From NCBI GenBank assembly GCA_934394435.1, contig CAKRRN010000027.1, positions 1 to 33,346 of the forward strand: DNA of 33,346 nucleotides. Reading direction: 5' to 3'. The notes below the pieces were generated by a model. The model ran no database searches. It worked only from the letters and a program-made list of their open reading frames with translations, and was not told the origin of the DNA. This document shows positions 9,676 to 15,414 of the stretch, piece by piece (position 1 is the first letter of the stretch; the number at the start of each line of letters is the position of its first letter). The position numbers were made by a program, and so were the translations under genes. Source of the DNA: an uncultured Bacteroidaceae bacterium (lineage in GTDB: Bacteria; Bacteroidota; Bacteroidia; Bacteroidales; Bacteroidaceae).

Positions 9676-9718
9676 TGAGGGTGTGTCAAAACTGATAATT
9701 GAGTTTGACACACCCTCA
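9676..9718. repeat. Perfect 15-bp stem-loop in the dnaB/maoC intergenic region
   Basis: TGAGGGTGTGTCAAA (9676-9690) and its exact reverse complement (9704-9718) enclose a 13-base loop. A related TTTTGACAGACAC string lies just to the left (from about 9655). It is 160 bases beyond the maoC-type stop and is not followed by a U tract in the direction of that gene, so it looks more like an interspersed palindromic repeat than a simple terminator. Confidence 0.75.
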
Positions 9719-9879
9719 ATGGGGGAGAAAACGTCGGATTCCTACCTGTCTCAGTTGGGGTAAGAAGTCCTACATGGTTTCCGTAAATTTAATCTTTCGT
9801 TTTCTCACCATGGTAGAGTCAGAGCGCGCTTCGCCTTAACTCATCTGGCTTAACGAGGACGTACTTTTATTTTTATTGT
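9719..9879. other. Intergenic remainder between hairpin and MaoC-type gene; nothing recognised
   Basis: There is no coding frame of note and no promoter box. A short ACCATGGT palindrome is present near 9807. The stretch probably contains the 3' untranslated region of the minus-strand MaoC-type gene. Confidence 0.4.
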
Positions 9880-10344
9880 TTACTTGAAATAGTAAATGAA
9901 TGTGGCAAGTCCCTCAAGGGCTTTCTTGCCAGTTTCCTGCACTTCGATGGTGAACTTGATGGTTGTCTTCACAGCTCCTCTCAGGTTGGCCAACTCATGC
10001 AGTTTTGTGACCATACGAATATGCTGTCCGCTCAATACGGGCTGCGCAAATTTCATCTTGTCCATGCCGTAGTTCATCATACGCTCCAGATTGTGTACCT
10101 CTACTATCTGGTCCCACAGATAAGGCAACATGCTCATGGTCAGATATCCATGGGCAATGGTGGTGCCAAAGGGACTTTCCGCCTTGGCTCGCTCTGTGTC
10201 GACGTGTATCCATTGATGGTCGAGTGTGGCGTCGGCAAACATGCAGATACGCTCTTGGCTCATCTCCACATAGTCGCTTGCGCCTAATTCCTTTCCTACG
10301 TACTGTTCGAAATCCTCATAGGAATTGATTACCAGTTTTCCCAT
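9880..10344 (-). CDS. MaoC/NodN-family (R)-specific enoyl-CoA hydratase-like protein
   Basis: This 154-residue single hot-dog-fold protein carries the hydratase-2 motif. The string ADATLDHQWIHVDTERA supplies the catalytic Asp and His, followed by SPFGTTIAHGYLTMSMLP. The family hydrates trans-2-enoyl-CoA substrates; NodN-like members of this size are common and often lack a proven substrate. A domain of about 150 residues is full length for the family. It is divergently transcribed from kdsA with 118 bases between the starts, and has its own -7 box. No neighbour suggests a fatty-acid or polyhydroxyalkanoate operon, so the physiological substrate is unknown. Confidence 0.85.
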   Translation of the reverse strand: MGKLVINSYEDFEQYVGKELGASDYVEMSQERICMFADATLDHQWIHVDTERAKAESPFGTTIAHGYLTMSMLPYLWDQIVEVHNLERMMNYGMDKMKFAQPVLSGQHIRMVTKLHELANLRGAVKTTIKFTIEVQETGKKALEGLATFIYYFK

Positions 10345-10398
10345 ATTTCGTATATATAAATTATGTGTTAATGTTCACTTTTTTGTCCAAACGGTCTG

Positions 10399-10406
10399 CA
10401 AAGGTA
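10399..10406 (-). promoter_or_regulatory. -7 promoter box for the MaoC-type gene
   Basis: TACCTTTG on the minus strand is followed by C and implies a transcript start near 10392 with a leader of about 48 bases. It lies back to back with the kdsA promoter, 43 bases away. Confidence 0.6.
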
Positions 10407-10449
10407 CTATTTTCGTCTGACAAGTTCCTCTTATGTGATGGAAAAAAGC

Positions 10450-10457
10450 TAACTTTG
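10450..10457 (+). promoter_or_regulatory. -7 promoter box for kdsA, immediately upstream of its start codon
   Basis: TAACTTTG is followed by C. With the usual distance of about 7 bases to the start site, transcription would begin at or next to the ATG at 10463. The other boxes in this window leave leaders of about 18-48 bases, so kdsA would be leaderless or have a leader of only about 8 bases if the second ATG (10472) is used. Confidence 0.6.
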
Positions 10458-10462
10458 CAAAA

Positions 10463-11248
10463 ATGACAAATATGGACAAAGGACTTACTGATACAAGAAA
10501 ACCAATATTCATCGCTGGTCCCTGTGTGATTGAGAGCCAGGAGTTGCTTTTCACAGTGGCAGGCGAGCTGTGTCGTCTGAGAGAGGTCTATGGACTTGAC
10601 ATCTACTTCAAAGCCTCTTTTGACAAGGCCAACCGCACGAGCCTTCATTCTTACCGTGGCCCTGGTCTGGAGCGTGGGCTTGAGATGCTGCAAGAGGTGA
10701 AAGACAAGTTTCGTCTGCCTATCTTGACAGACATCCACGAGAGCTGGCAAGCCAAGGAGGTGGCAACCGTGGCAGATGTACTTCAAATACCCGCCTTCCT
10801 CTGCAGACAGACGGACTTGCTAGTTGAAGCAACCAAGACGGGGCGTATCGTCAACATCAAGAAGGCCCAATTCCTGAGTGGGACAGACATGCAGTATCCC
10901 GTGCAGAAATGCCGTGAGAGCGGCTGTAAAGAGGTCTGGCTCACCGAGCGTGGCAACTGTTTCGGCTACAACAATCTGGTGGTAGACTTCCGCAACATAC
11001 CAGATATGCTCGAATTTACTCCAAGGGTCATTATGGACTGCACACACAGCGTGCAACGCCCAGGGGCAGCAGGAGGAAAGACCGGAGGCGATCGCAGATT
11101 TGTGCCCTCAATGGCTTTGGCAGCCAAGGCTTTTGGCGCCACAGGTTATTTCTTCGAGATACATCCCAATCCAGACCAAGCCTTAAGCGACGGGCCAAAT
11201 ATGCTGAAGTTGTCTGACTTCGGACGGGTGGTAGAATCTCTCTTGTAG
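10463..11248 (+). CDS. kdsA: 3-deoxy-8-phosphooctulonate synthase (Kdo-8-phosphate synthase)
   Basis: The 261-residue TIM-barrel enzyme condenses arabinose-5-phosphate with phosphoenolpyruvate to Kdo-8-phosphate, the first committed step of Kdo synthesis for lipopolysaccharide. Visible signatures are FIAGPCVIES, YFKASFDKANRTS, TDIHES, GGDRRFVPSMALAA and FFEIHPNPDQALSDGPNML. Position 21 is Cys (AGPC). In this family Cys here marks the metal-dependent class, whereas the E. coli metal-independent class has Asn, so a divalent-metal enzyme is inferred. The ATG at 10463 or at 10472 could be the start; both keep the domain intact. kdsD, which makes the arabinose-5-phosphate substrate, follows after 65 bases, so the two steps are genetically linked. 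Confidence 0.97.
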   Translation: MTNMDKGLTDTRKPIFIAGPCVIESQELLFTVAGELCRLREVYGLDIYFKASFDKANRTSLHSYRGPGLERGLEMLQEVKDKFRLPILTDIHESWQAKEVATVADVLQIPAFLCRQTDLLVEATKTGRIVNIKKAQFLSGTDMQYPVQKCRESGCKEVWLTERGNCFGYNNLVVDFRNIPDMLEFTPRVIMDCTHSVQRPGAAGGKTGGDRRFVPSMALAAKAFGATGYFFEIHPNPDQALSDGPNMLKLSDFGRVVESLL

Positions 11249-11251
11249 ACT

Positions 11252-11260
11252 CCCCCCCCC
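11252..11260 (+). repeat. C9 homopolymer between kdsA and kdsD
   Basis: Nine consecutive C residues begin three bases after the kdsA stop codon and abut an ATG at 11261. The tract is long enough to slip during replication, but it lies outside both large genes, so length changes would alter spacing rather than frame. Confidence 0.8.
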
Positions 11261-11317
11261 ATGCAAGAAAAACGGCACAAACACAACCAAGCACTACACA
11301 AGACAAGACAGGAATGA
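11261..11317 (+). CDS. Possible 18-codon leader ORF overlapping the kdsD start
   Basis: An ATG directly after the C9 tract opens an 18-codon frame rich in Lys, His, Gln and Arg (begins MQEKRHKHNQ). Its TGA overlaps the kdsD ATG in an ATGA arrangement (11314-11317). This is the geometry of translational coupling. The peptide resembles nothing I know, and a frame this short can occur by chance. Confidence 0.25.
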   Translation: MQEKRHKHNQALHKTRQE

Positions 11318-12264
11318 GCCAATATACAGATATTGCGAAACGGTGCCTCCAAGACGAGGCACAGGCTGTACTTAGCCAGATAGAACATCTGAACGAGAGT
11401 TTCGACAAGGTGGTGAATCTCATTTTGGGATGCCACGGCAAAGTGATTATCACAGGAGTAGGCAAGAGTGGACACATAGGTGCGAAAATTGCTGCCACGC
11501 TGAGCAGCACAGGCACTCCCTCTTTCTTTATCAGCCCACTTGATGTGTTTCATGGCGACTTGGGCGTCATGACCCCATCTGACGTGGTGCTTGCCATCAG
11601 CAACAGCGGCCAGACAGACGAGCTACTCCGCTTTGTGCCTTACCTGCTGGAAAGGAAAATTCCTCTGATAGGCATCTCTGGCAACCCAGACTCGCTACTG
11701 GCCAAATACTCCACCCACCACATCTGCGTGAAGGTGAGCAGCGAGGCTTGTCCGCTCAACCTTGCCCCAACCAGCAGCACCACAGCCACCCTGGCCATGG
11801 GTGACGCTTTGGCTTGCGCGCTCATGGAAGCAAGACATTTCAAGAAGAGAGATTTCGCACGCTTCCATCCAGGCGGACGCTTGGGTCACAGCCTTCTGCT
11901 TTCGGCCCACGACGTGATGCGTACAGACGATTTGCCCGTGATACCCACCGATATGAAACTGGGAGAAGCCCTTCTGCGCATGAGCCACGGAATGCTGGGC
12001 TTAGTGGTCATCGAACAAGACGGACAGGTGGAAGGAATCATTACGGATGGCGATGTGCGTAGAGCCATGGAGAAGCTCAAAGACAAGTTCTTCAACGTAC
12101 CTGTTTCGGAAGTAATGACAAAGTCGCCCGTATGCGTGTCTCCAGACATCAAGGTGAACCAGATAACCGACCTGTTGGGCAAGAAGAAGATACACGCCGT
12201 AATGGTTGTGGACGAGAACAGACATCTTTTGGGCATCGTGGACAACTTCCGTTGCATGATCTGA
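11314..12264 (+). CDS. kdsD: Arabinose-5-phosphate isomerase (KdsD/KpsF family)
   Basis: The 316-residue cytosolic enzyme converts ribulose-5-phosphate to arabinose-5-phosphate for KdsA. The N-terminal SIS sugar-isomerase domain (about 30-180) shows VIITGVGKSGHIGAKIA, SPLDVFHGDLG, AISNSGQTDELL and the family string NLAPTSSTTATLAMGDALA. A pair of CBS domains follows (about 205-316; MRTDDLPVIPTD, then VMTKSPVCVSPD). Full length agrees with KdsD/KpsF. It lies 65 bases after kdsA and 19 bases before the phospholipase D gene, so the three are probably one transcript driven from the kdsA promoter. Confidence 0.95.
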   Translation: MSQYTDIAKRCLQDEAQAVLSQIEHLNESFDKVVNLILGCHGKVIITGVGKSGHIGAKIAATLSSTGTPSFFISPLDVFHGDLGVMTPSDVVLAISNSGQTDELLRFVPYLLERKIPLIGISGNPDSLLAKYSTHHICVKVSSEACPLNLAPTSSTTATLAMGDALACALMEARHFKKRDFARFHPGGRLGHSLLLSAHDVMRTDDLPVIPTDMKLGEALLRMSHGMLGLVVIEQDGQVEGIITDGDVRRAMEKLKDKFFNVPVSEVMTKSPVCVSPDIKVNQITDLLGKKKIHAVMVVDENRHLLGIVDNFRCMI

Positions 12265-12283
12265 CACACACAGGGCGAGAAGA

Positions 12284-13513
12284 ATGAAGCAACGCGCACT
12301 TACCGTACTTCTCTGTCTGTTTTCGCTGTCTGGCGAACTGTTGGCACAATCGTCTGACAGTATCGTAATGCGAATCTTCAAAGACAAAGGATTCCCTTTC
12401 TACGAAAACAACGAGGTGAAGCTACTCCCCACGGGACGCGAGAAATACGACGATCTGTTTCGCTGCATCCGCTCAGCAAGACGGTTCGTCCATATGGACT
12501 ATTTCAAGTTCCAGCAGGACAGCATCTGTCAGGCACTTTTCACAATCCTCAGAGAAAAGTCACGCGAAGGCGTGGAGGTAAGAGTAGTGTACGACAGCTT
12601 CGGCAACAAGTACAGCGACCTGCCATTGCGCAAGTCGTATCTCGACTCCCTTCGCAAAGACGGAATACAGATAGAGGGATTCGACCGCATAAAATTCCCG
12701 TGGGTCAACCATCTTCTACACCGCAACCATCACAAGATAGCCATTATCGACGGACTGACCGTATACACAGGAGGAATGAACGTGGCAGACTATTATCTGC
12801 ACGGGAAACCCAGCGTGGGAGAATGGCGCGACATGCACATGAGGATACATGGATCTATGGTGAATGGATACGAACGGGTGTTCGAAGACATGTGGTGGCG
12901 CAGCACAAAGGAGAGACTCGACTCCACACGATACAGCTCACCGACACCTGATTGTGGGACCATCCCAATGGCGCTGGTGGAACGTATTCCGCGAAAAAGC
13001 GCGCAAGCCATACGTCAGACCTATTGCATAGCCATCGATAATGCCCAGCATCTCATACAAATCATAAACCCCTATGCCACTCTGGTCAAGAGCATACGCA
13101 AATCATTGGAGAAGGCGCTCTGCCGAGGCATACGTATACAGATTATTGCATCCACCAAGGGCGATGGGCCTGTGACACCCGATGTGGTGGGACAGGAGAT
13201 GCACAAGCTGATGGAAAAAGGTGCTGAGGTGTACTACTACGACGGTGGATTTCACCACAGCAAGGTAATGGTAATAGACGGACTATTCTGTACGGTGGGT
13301 ACTGCCAATCTCGATGCACGCTCGCTGAAATTTGACTACGAGGTGAATGCCTTTATCTTTGATCGCGAGGTGAGCGCACAGCTGCAAGATATCTTCTACC
13401 GCGATGTGCACGACCATTGTGTCCTGCTGACGCCCGACAACTGGAAATACAGATTCCCACTGAAACGGCGCGTCTCTGGGCGAGTATTCAGTTCCATCAA
13501 AGGACTCCTCTGA
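12284..13513 (+). CDS. Phospholipase D-family protein, cardiolipin synthase-like, with signal peptide
   Basis: The 409-residue protein contains two PLD catalytic HKD motifs. The first is HHKIAIID (H149, K151, D156) followed by GLTVYTGGMN. The second is HHSKVMVID (H325, K327, D332) followed by GTANLDARS. The two-motif arrangement and the GGMN/GTANLD followers are those of cardiolipin synthases, which join two phosphatidylglycerols or related lipids. Instead of the two N-terminal membrane helices of ClsA, it has one cleavable-looking signal (KQRALTVLLCLFSLSGELLAQ, about residues 2-22), so it should act in the periplasm or at a membrane face outside the cytosol. It follows kdsD after 19 bases. 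A generic PLD phosphodiesterase is the alternative. Confidence 0.85.
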   Translation: MKQRALTVLLCLFSLSGELLAQSSDSIVMRIFKDKGFPFYENNEVKLLPTGREKYDDLFRCIRSARRFVHMDYFKFQQDSICQALFTILREKSREGVEVRVVYDSFGNKYSDLPLRKSYLDSLRKDGIQIEGFDRIKFPWVNHLLHRNHHKIAIIDGLTVYTGGMNVADYYLHGKPSVGEWRDMHMRIHGSMVNGYERVFEDMWWRSTKERLDSTRYSSPTPDCGTIPMALVERIPRKSAQAIRQTYCIAIDNAQHLIQIINPYATLVKSIRKSLEKALCRGIRIQIIASTKGDGPVTPDVVGQEMHKLMEKGAEVYYYDGGFHHSKVMVIDGLFCTVGTANLDARSLKFDYEVNAFIFDREVSAQLQDIFYRDVHDHCVLLTPDNWKYRFPLKRRVSGRVFSSIKGLL

Positions 13514-13767
13514 AAGAGAGGGTCACCGACAGAAGCACGCACTTCGATGCGCAGGTTGTATTTAGCCTACATAAATTATGCGAGTCTTTTTGACGACTTC
13601 TCCCAAATGGGTAAGTTTAGGAGAGAGAGATTAGGTATTTCCCACACTCTCGAAATTTTCTCATACAAGGAAACAGAGTATTCACCCATCAAAATAAACA
13701 AGCAAACACAACCATGGCAATCAAACCGAAGGCAAAAGAGACCCCTCATTCATCAAAATAAATGGCC
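13514..13767. other. Gene-free stretch after the phospholipase D gene
   Basis: It holds an imperfect hairpin around 13596-13616 (CCCAAATGGG core). A 12-base direct repeat CATCAAAATAAA occurs at 13687-13698 and 13751-13762. A 15-codon ATG frame at 13714-13761 (begins MAIKPKAKET) ends just before the terminal repeat at 13768. That tiny frame could be the stub of a gene interrupted by the element, but nothing on the far side continues it. Confidence 0.4.
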
Positions 13768-13793
13768 CAGTAGAAATTTAGTGGGGACAAACA

Positions 13794-13814
13794 GGCTCAC
13801 CCGATAAACCAGGG
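13794..13814 (+). repeat. Shared motif, copy 1 (GGCTCACCCGATAAACCA...)
   Basis: This is one of five copies in the window. The others start at 13939 (+), 21716 (+, degenerate), 21986 (minus) and 33216 (minus). Copies 1 and 2 flank the 22-nt array as direct repeats. Confidence 0.7.
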
Positions 13815-13853
13815 GACTTTTTTACGGCTCAGCGAATAGACCCCTTAAAATAT

Positions 13854-13940
13854 AGTATCCTAAGATACTTTGCCAAGTATCCTATATTACTTTGCCAAGT
13901 ATCCTAAGATACTTCGGCAAGTATCCTAAGATACTTTAGG
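13854..13940 (+). repeat. Tandem array of four 22-nt palindromic units
   Basis: Units start at 13854, 13876, 13898 and 13920. Each begins AGTATCCTA, and three of the four contain AGTATC-CTAA-GATACT, a 6-bp stem with a 4-base loop. Unit 2 has TATATTACTT instead. There are no spacers between units. The same array occurs in reverse orientation at 33240-33346. Confidence 0.85.
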
Positions 13941-14050
13941 CTCACCTGATAAACCAGGGATGAGTTTCGGACGTAAATCCACAGACACAACCTTGTACCC
14001 TTATAAGCCAGCTTGCTTGTCTGTGCAAAGGATATAATAATAAGATTCAT
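13939..14050 (+). repeat. Motif copy 2 plus shared module, inverted copy of 33132-33238
   Basis: After GGCTCACCTGATAAACCA come the shared strings GAGTTTCGGAC, ATCCACAG, GCTTGCTTGTC (ACTTGCTTGTC in the other copy) and CAAAGGATATAATAATAAGAT. All appear in the same order on the minus strand at 33238-33132. Substitutions and small indels are scattered throughout, indicating old copies. Confidence 0.8.
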
Positions 14051-14068
14051 GCGAATTGGCTCAATTTA

Positions 14069-14116
14069 TTTTCCTAGTTGGAGAAAAATATTTTCCCAGT
14101 TGGAAAAGAAAGAGGG
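14069..14116 (+). repeat. 48-bp double-hairpin module (TTTTCC-AGTTGG type), copy 1
   Basis: Two TTTTCC..AGTTGG..AAAA palindromic units lie in tandem, ending in GAAAGAG. The plus strand here and the plus strand at 33071-33118 agree at 43 of 48 positions without gaps. The neighbouring modules of these two loci are in opposite orientation. Confidence 0.75.
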
Positions 14117-14195
14117 CTATTATATACCGTTTCATAAAATGGATAGTGCATCCACATTTCTGCTGTTTATACAGCGAGAAAACGTATCTAAGGAT

Positions 14196-14424
14196 AATCA
14201 ATAAAAGTCACTCAAAAATCTAAAAAGTAAGACGGCTTCAATGACCAACGAAGACGGCTTACTTGACCATTGAAGACTATATTACTGAACATTGAATATT
14301 TAATATTTAATACTTAATACTTATTACTTATTACTTATTACTTGTTATACTCCTCACCATCCATTCTTACTTACGAAAAGACTATTGCTTATATTAGCCT
14401 GTCCCCACTAAATTTCTACTGAAC
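14196..14424 (+). repeat. Repeat module shared with 21738-21961, copy 1
   Basis: It begins AATCAATAAAAGTCACTC and ends with CTGTCCCCACTAAATTTCT followed by ACTGAAC. Both ends are nearly identical at the second locus. The interior is AT-rich: ATTGAA-ACTATATTACT strings, three TTATTAC heptamers, and a hairpin-prone stretch with two ACGGCTT motifs. Only the ends and the CCATCCTTACT-type segment before the right end are well conserved between copies. Confidence 0.75.
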
Positions 14425-14646
14425 AAAAAAAGATCTCTGCACCTCTCATAACTTCTCTCACAGCCCCACAAAAAAAAAGCCAGCCCACTCAATCATCAAA
14501 CAAGAACCTCAATATCCGCACTAAAAAAACACCCTAAAATGTAAAACAGCACAACCACACCACACAACCGTAAAAAAAACTCCAAACCCAACAACTGCAC
14601 AAAAAAAAATGGCGTATCAATACTTGTAGGAACCGAAAAAGAGCAC
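14425..14646. other. A/C-rich, G-poor stretch upstream of the Crp-family gene
   Basis: From 14425 to about 14610 the plus strand has roughly one G in 17 bases and several A7-A9 runs. No gene or repeat was recognised. It precedes the promoter of the regulator gene and might be an upstream A-tract region that bends DNA. Confidence 0.5.
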
Positions 14647-14654
14647 TAACTTTG
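14623..14654 (+). promoter_or_regulatory. Promoter of the Crp-family gene
   Basis: A -7 box TAACTTTG (14647-14654) is preceded, 20 bases upstream, by CTTG (14623-14626) as a partial -33 TTTG. The predicted start near 14661 leaves a leader of about 37 bases before the ATG at 14698. Confidence 0.65.
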
Positions 14655-14697
14655 TGGTAAAAGATATTGTTTCAAGGAATACTATTTCACCATATTG

Positions 14698-15384
14698 ATG
14701 ACAAAAGAAGAGGCTCTGAATGCATTGGCGGATTTATCTGCCACGCTTTCTGATGATGAGAAGAAAGAAGTGCTGAACTATATGAAGGCACGTCATCTGG
14801 AAAAGAACGAAATCATATACAGAGAAGGCGATGAGCCACGTGATTTGCTTTGCTTGGTGAAAGGTAAAGTAAAGATTTACATAGATGGCGTGGGAGGAAG
14901 ATGCCAGATTGTAAGAGTCTTTAATGAGGTGGAATATTTCGGCTATCGTGCTGCATTCTCTAACGAGAAGTTTCTGACTTCGGCAGCTGCATTCGAACCA
15001 TCCTTCCTTGTCTGTATTCCGCTCACTCTGATACGCAAACTGCTGGAGAGCAATCCCAAACTGGCATGTTTCTTCATCAACAAACTGGCTGTGGCTCTTG
15101 GAAAAAGCGACGAGCGCACGGTGAGCCTAACCCAAAAGCACATCTGTGCGAGACTGGCAGAGGGAATCCTCTATCTGAGAGACCACTATGGTACGGAGGA
15201 AGATGGATGTACCCTGCGCATACAGCCCAGCCGGGAAGACATGGCGAGCCTAAGCAACATGACCACCAACAATGCCATACGCACGCTGAGCCTATTTGCA
15301 AAAGACAAAGTCATAAGCATAAATGGGAGATCTATCAAGGTGCTTGACTTCAAGGAATTGGAGCGCATCTCCAGAATGGGATAA
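14698..15384 (+). CDS. Crp/Fnr-family transcriptional regulator
   Basis: The 228-residue protein has an N-terminal cyclic-nucleotide-binding-type beta barrel (about 20-130; IIYREGDEPRDLLCLVKGKVKIY, read in two overlapping parts, is the typical first half). A long central helix and a C-terminal winged helix-turn-helix (about 170-215; PSREDMASLSNMTTNNAIRTL region) follow. The usual cAMP-contact Arg-Ser pair of E. coli Crp is not evident, and no N-terminal Fnr-type cysteine cluster is present, so the ligand is unknown. The ATG at 14698 is preferred over the adjacent TTG at 14695. The gene stands alone behind its own promoter and ends 30 bases from the convergent miaA stop. Its targets cannot be inferred. 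Confidence 0.88.
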   Translation: MTKEEALNALADLSATLSDDEKKEVLNYMKARHLEKNEIIYREGDEPRDLLCLVKGKVKIYIDGVGGRCQIVRVFNEVEYFGYRAAFSNEKFLTSAAAFEPSFLVCIPLTLIRKLLESNPKLACFFINKLAVALGKSDERTVSLTQKHICARLAEGILYLRDHYGTEEDGCTLRIQPSREDMASLSNMTTNNAIRTLSLFAKDKVISINGRSIKVLDFKELERISRMG

Positions 15385-15414
15385 GGCGCAGGCAACACCA
15401 GACAAAATGCCCAA

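Larger units (their letters stand above)
13768..14421. mobile_element. Composite 654-bp element bounded by a perfect 22-bp terminal inverted repeat (MITE-like, no transposase)
   Basis: The first 22 bases (13768-13789, beginning CAGTAGAAATTTAGTGG) and the last 22 (14400-14421) are exact reverse complements. Inside, in order, lie: the motif GGCTCACCCGATAAACCA (13794), a 22-nt tandem array (13854-13940), a second copy of the motif (13939), a module shared with the end of the window (to about 14050), a double-hairpin module (14069-14116), and a module shared with 21738-21961 (14196-14424). No credible protein is encoded, so mobilisation would have to be in trans. I see no convincing target-site duplication. 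It may equally be several elements inserted into one another. Confidence 0.65.

Noticed and set aside
9676..9718. Perfect hairpin as a simple terminator of the MaoC-type gene
   Set aside because: It is about 160 bases past the stop, lacks a U tract in that direction, and is close to related partial repeats.
13714..13761. 15-codon frame as a truncated gene next to the element
   Set aside because: It is too short to identify, and no continuation was found after the element at 14422. It is mentioned only as a possibility in the region entry.
13547..13807. 86-residue plus-strand frame
   Set aside because: It runs from unique sequence into the terminal repeat of the element, and has no recognisable motif and no promoter.
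13854..13940. 22-nt arrays as CRISPR repeats
   Set aside because: Units are directly adjacent with no variable spacers, and no cas gene is in the window.
14013..14204. Small protein frame whose peptide (KDIIIR...W.K.F..QL.K) resembles a frame on the minus strand at 33328-32975
   Set aside because: Both lie in repeat modules. The hairpin part matches much better on the same DNA strand (43/48), so the peptide likeness follows from near-palindromic DNA rather than coding constraint. There is no promoter or domain.
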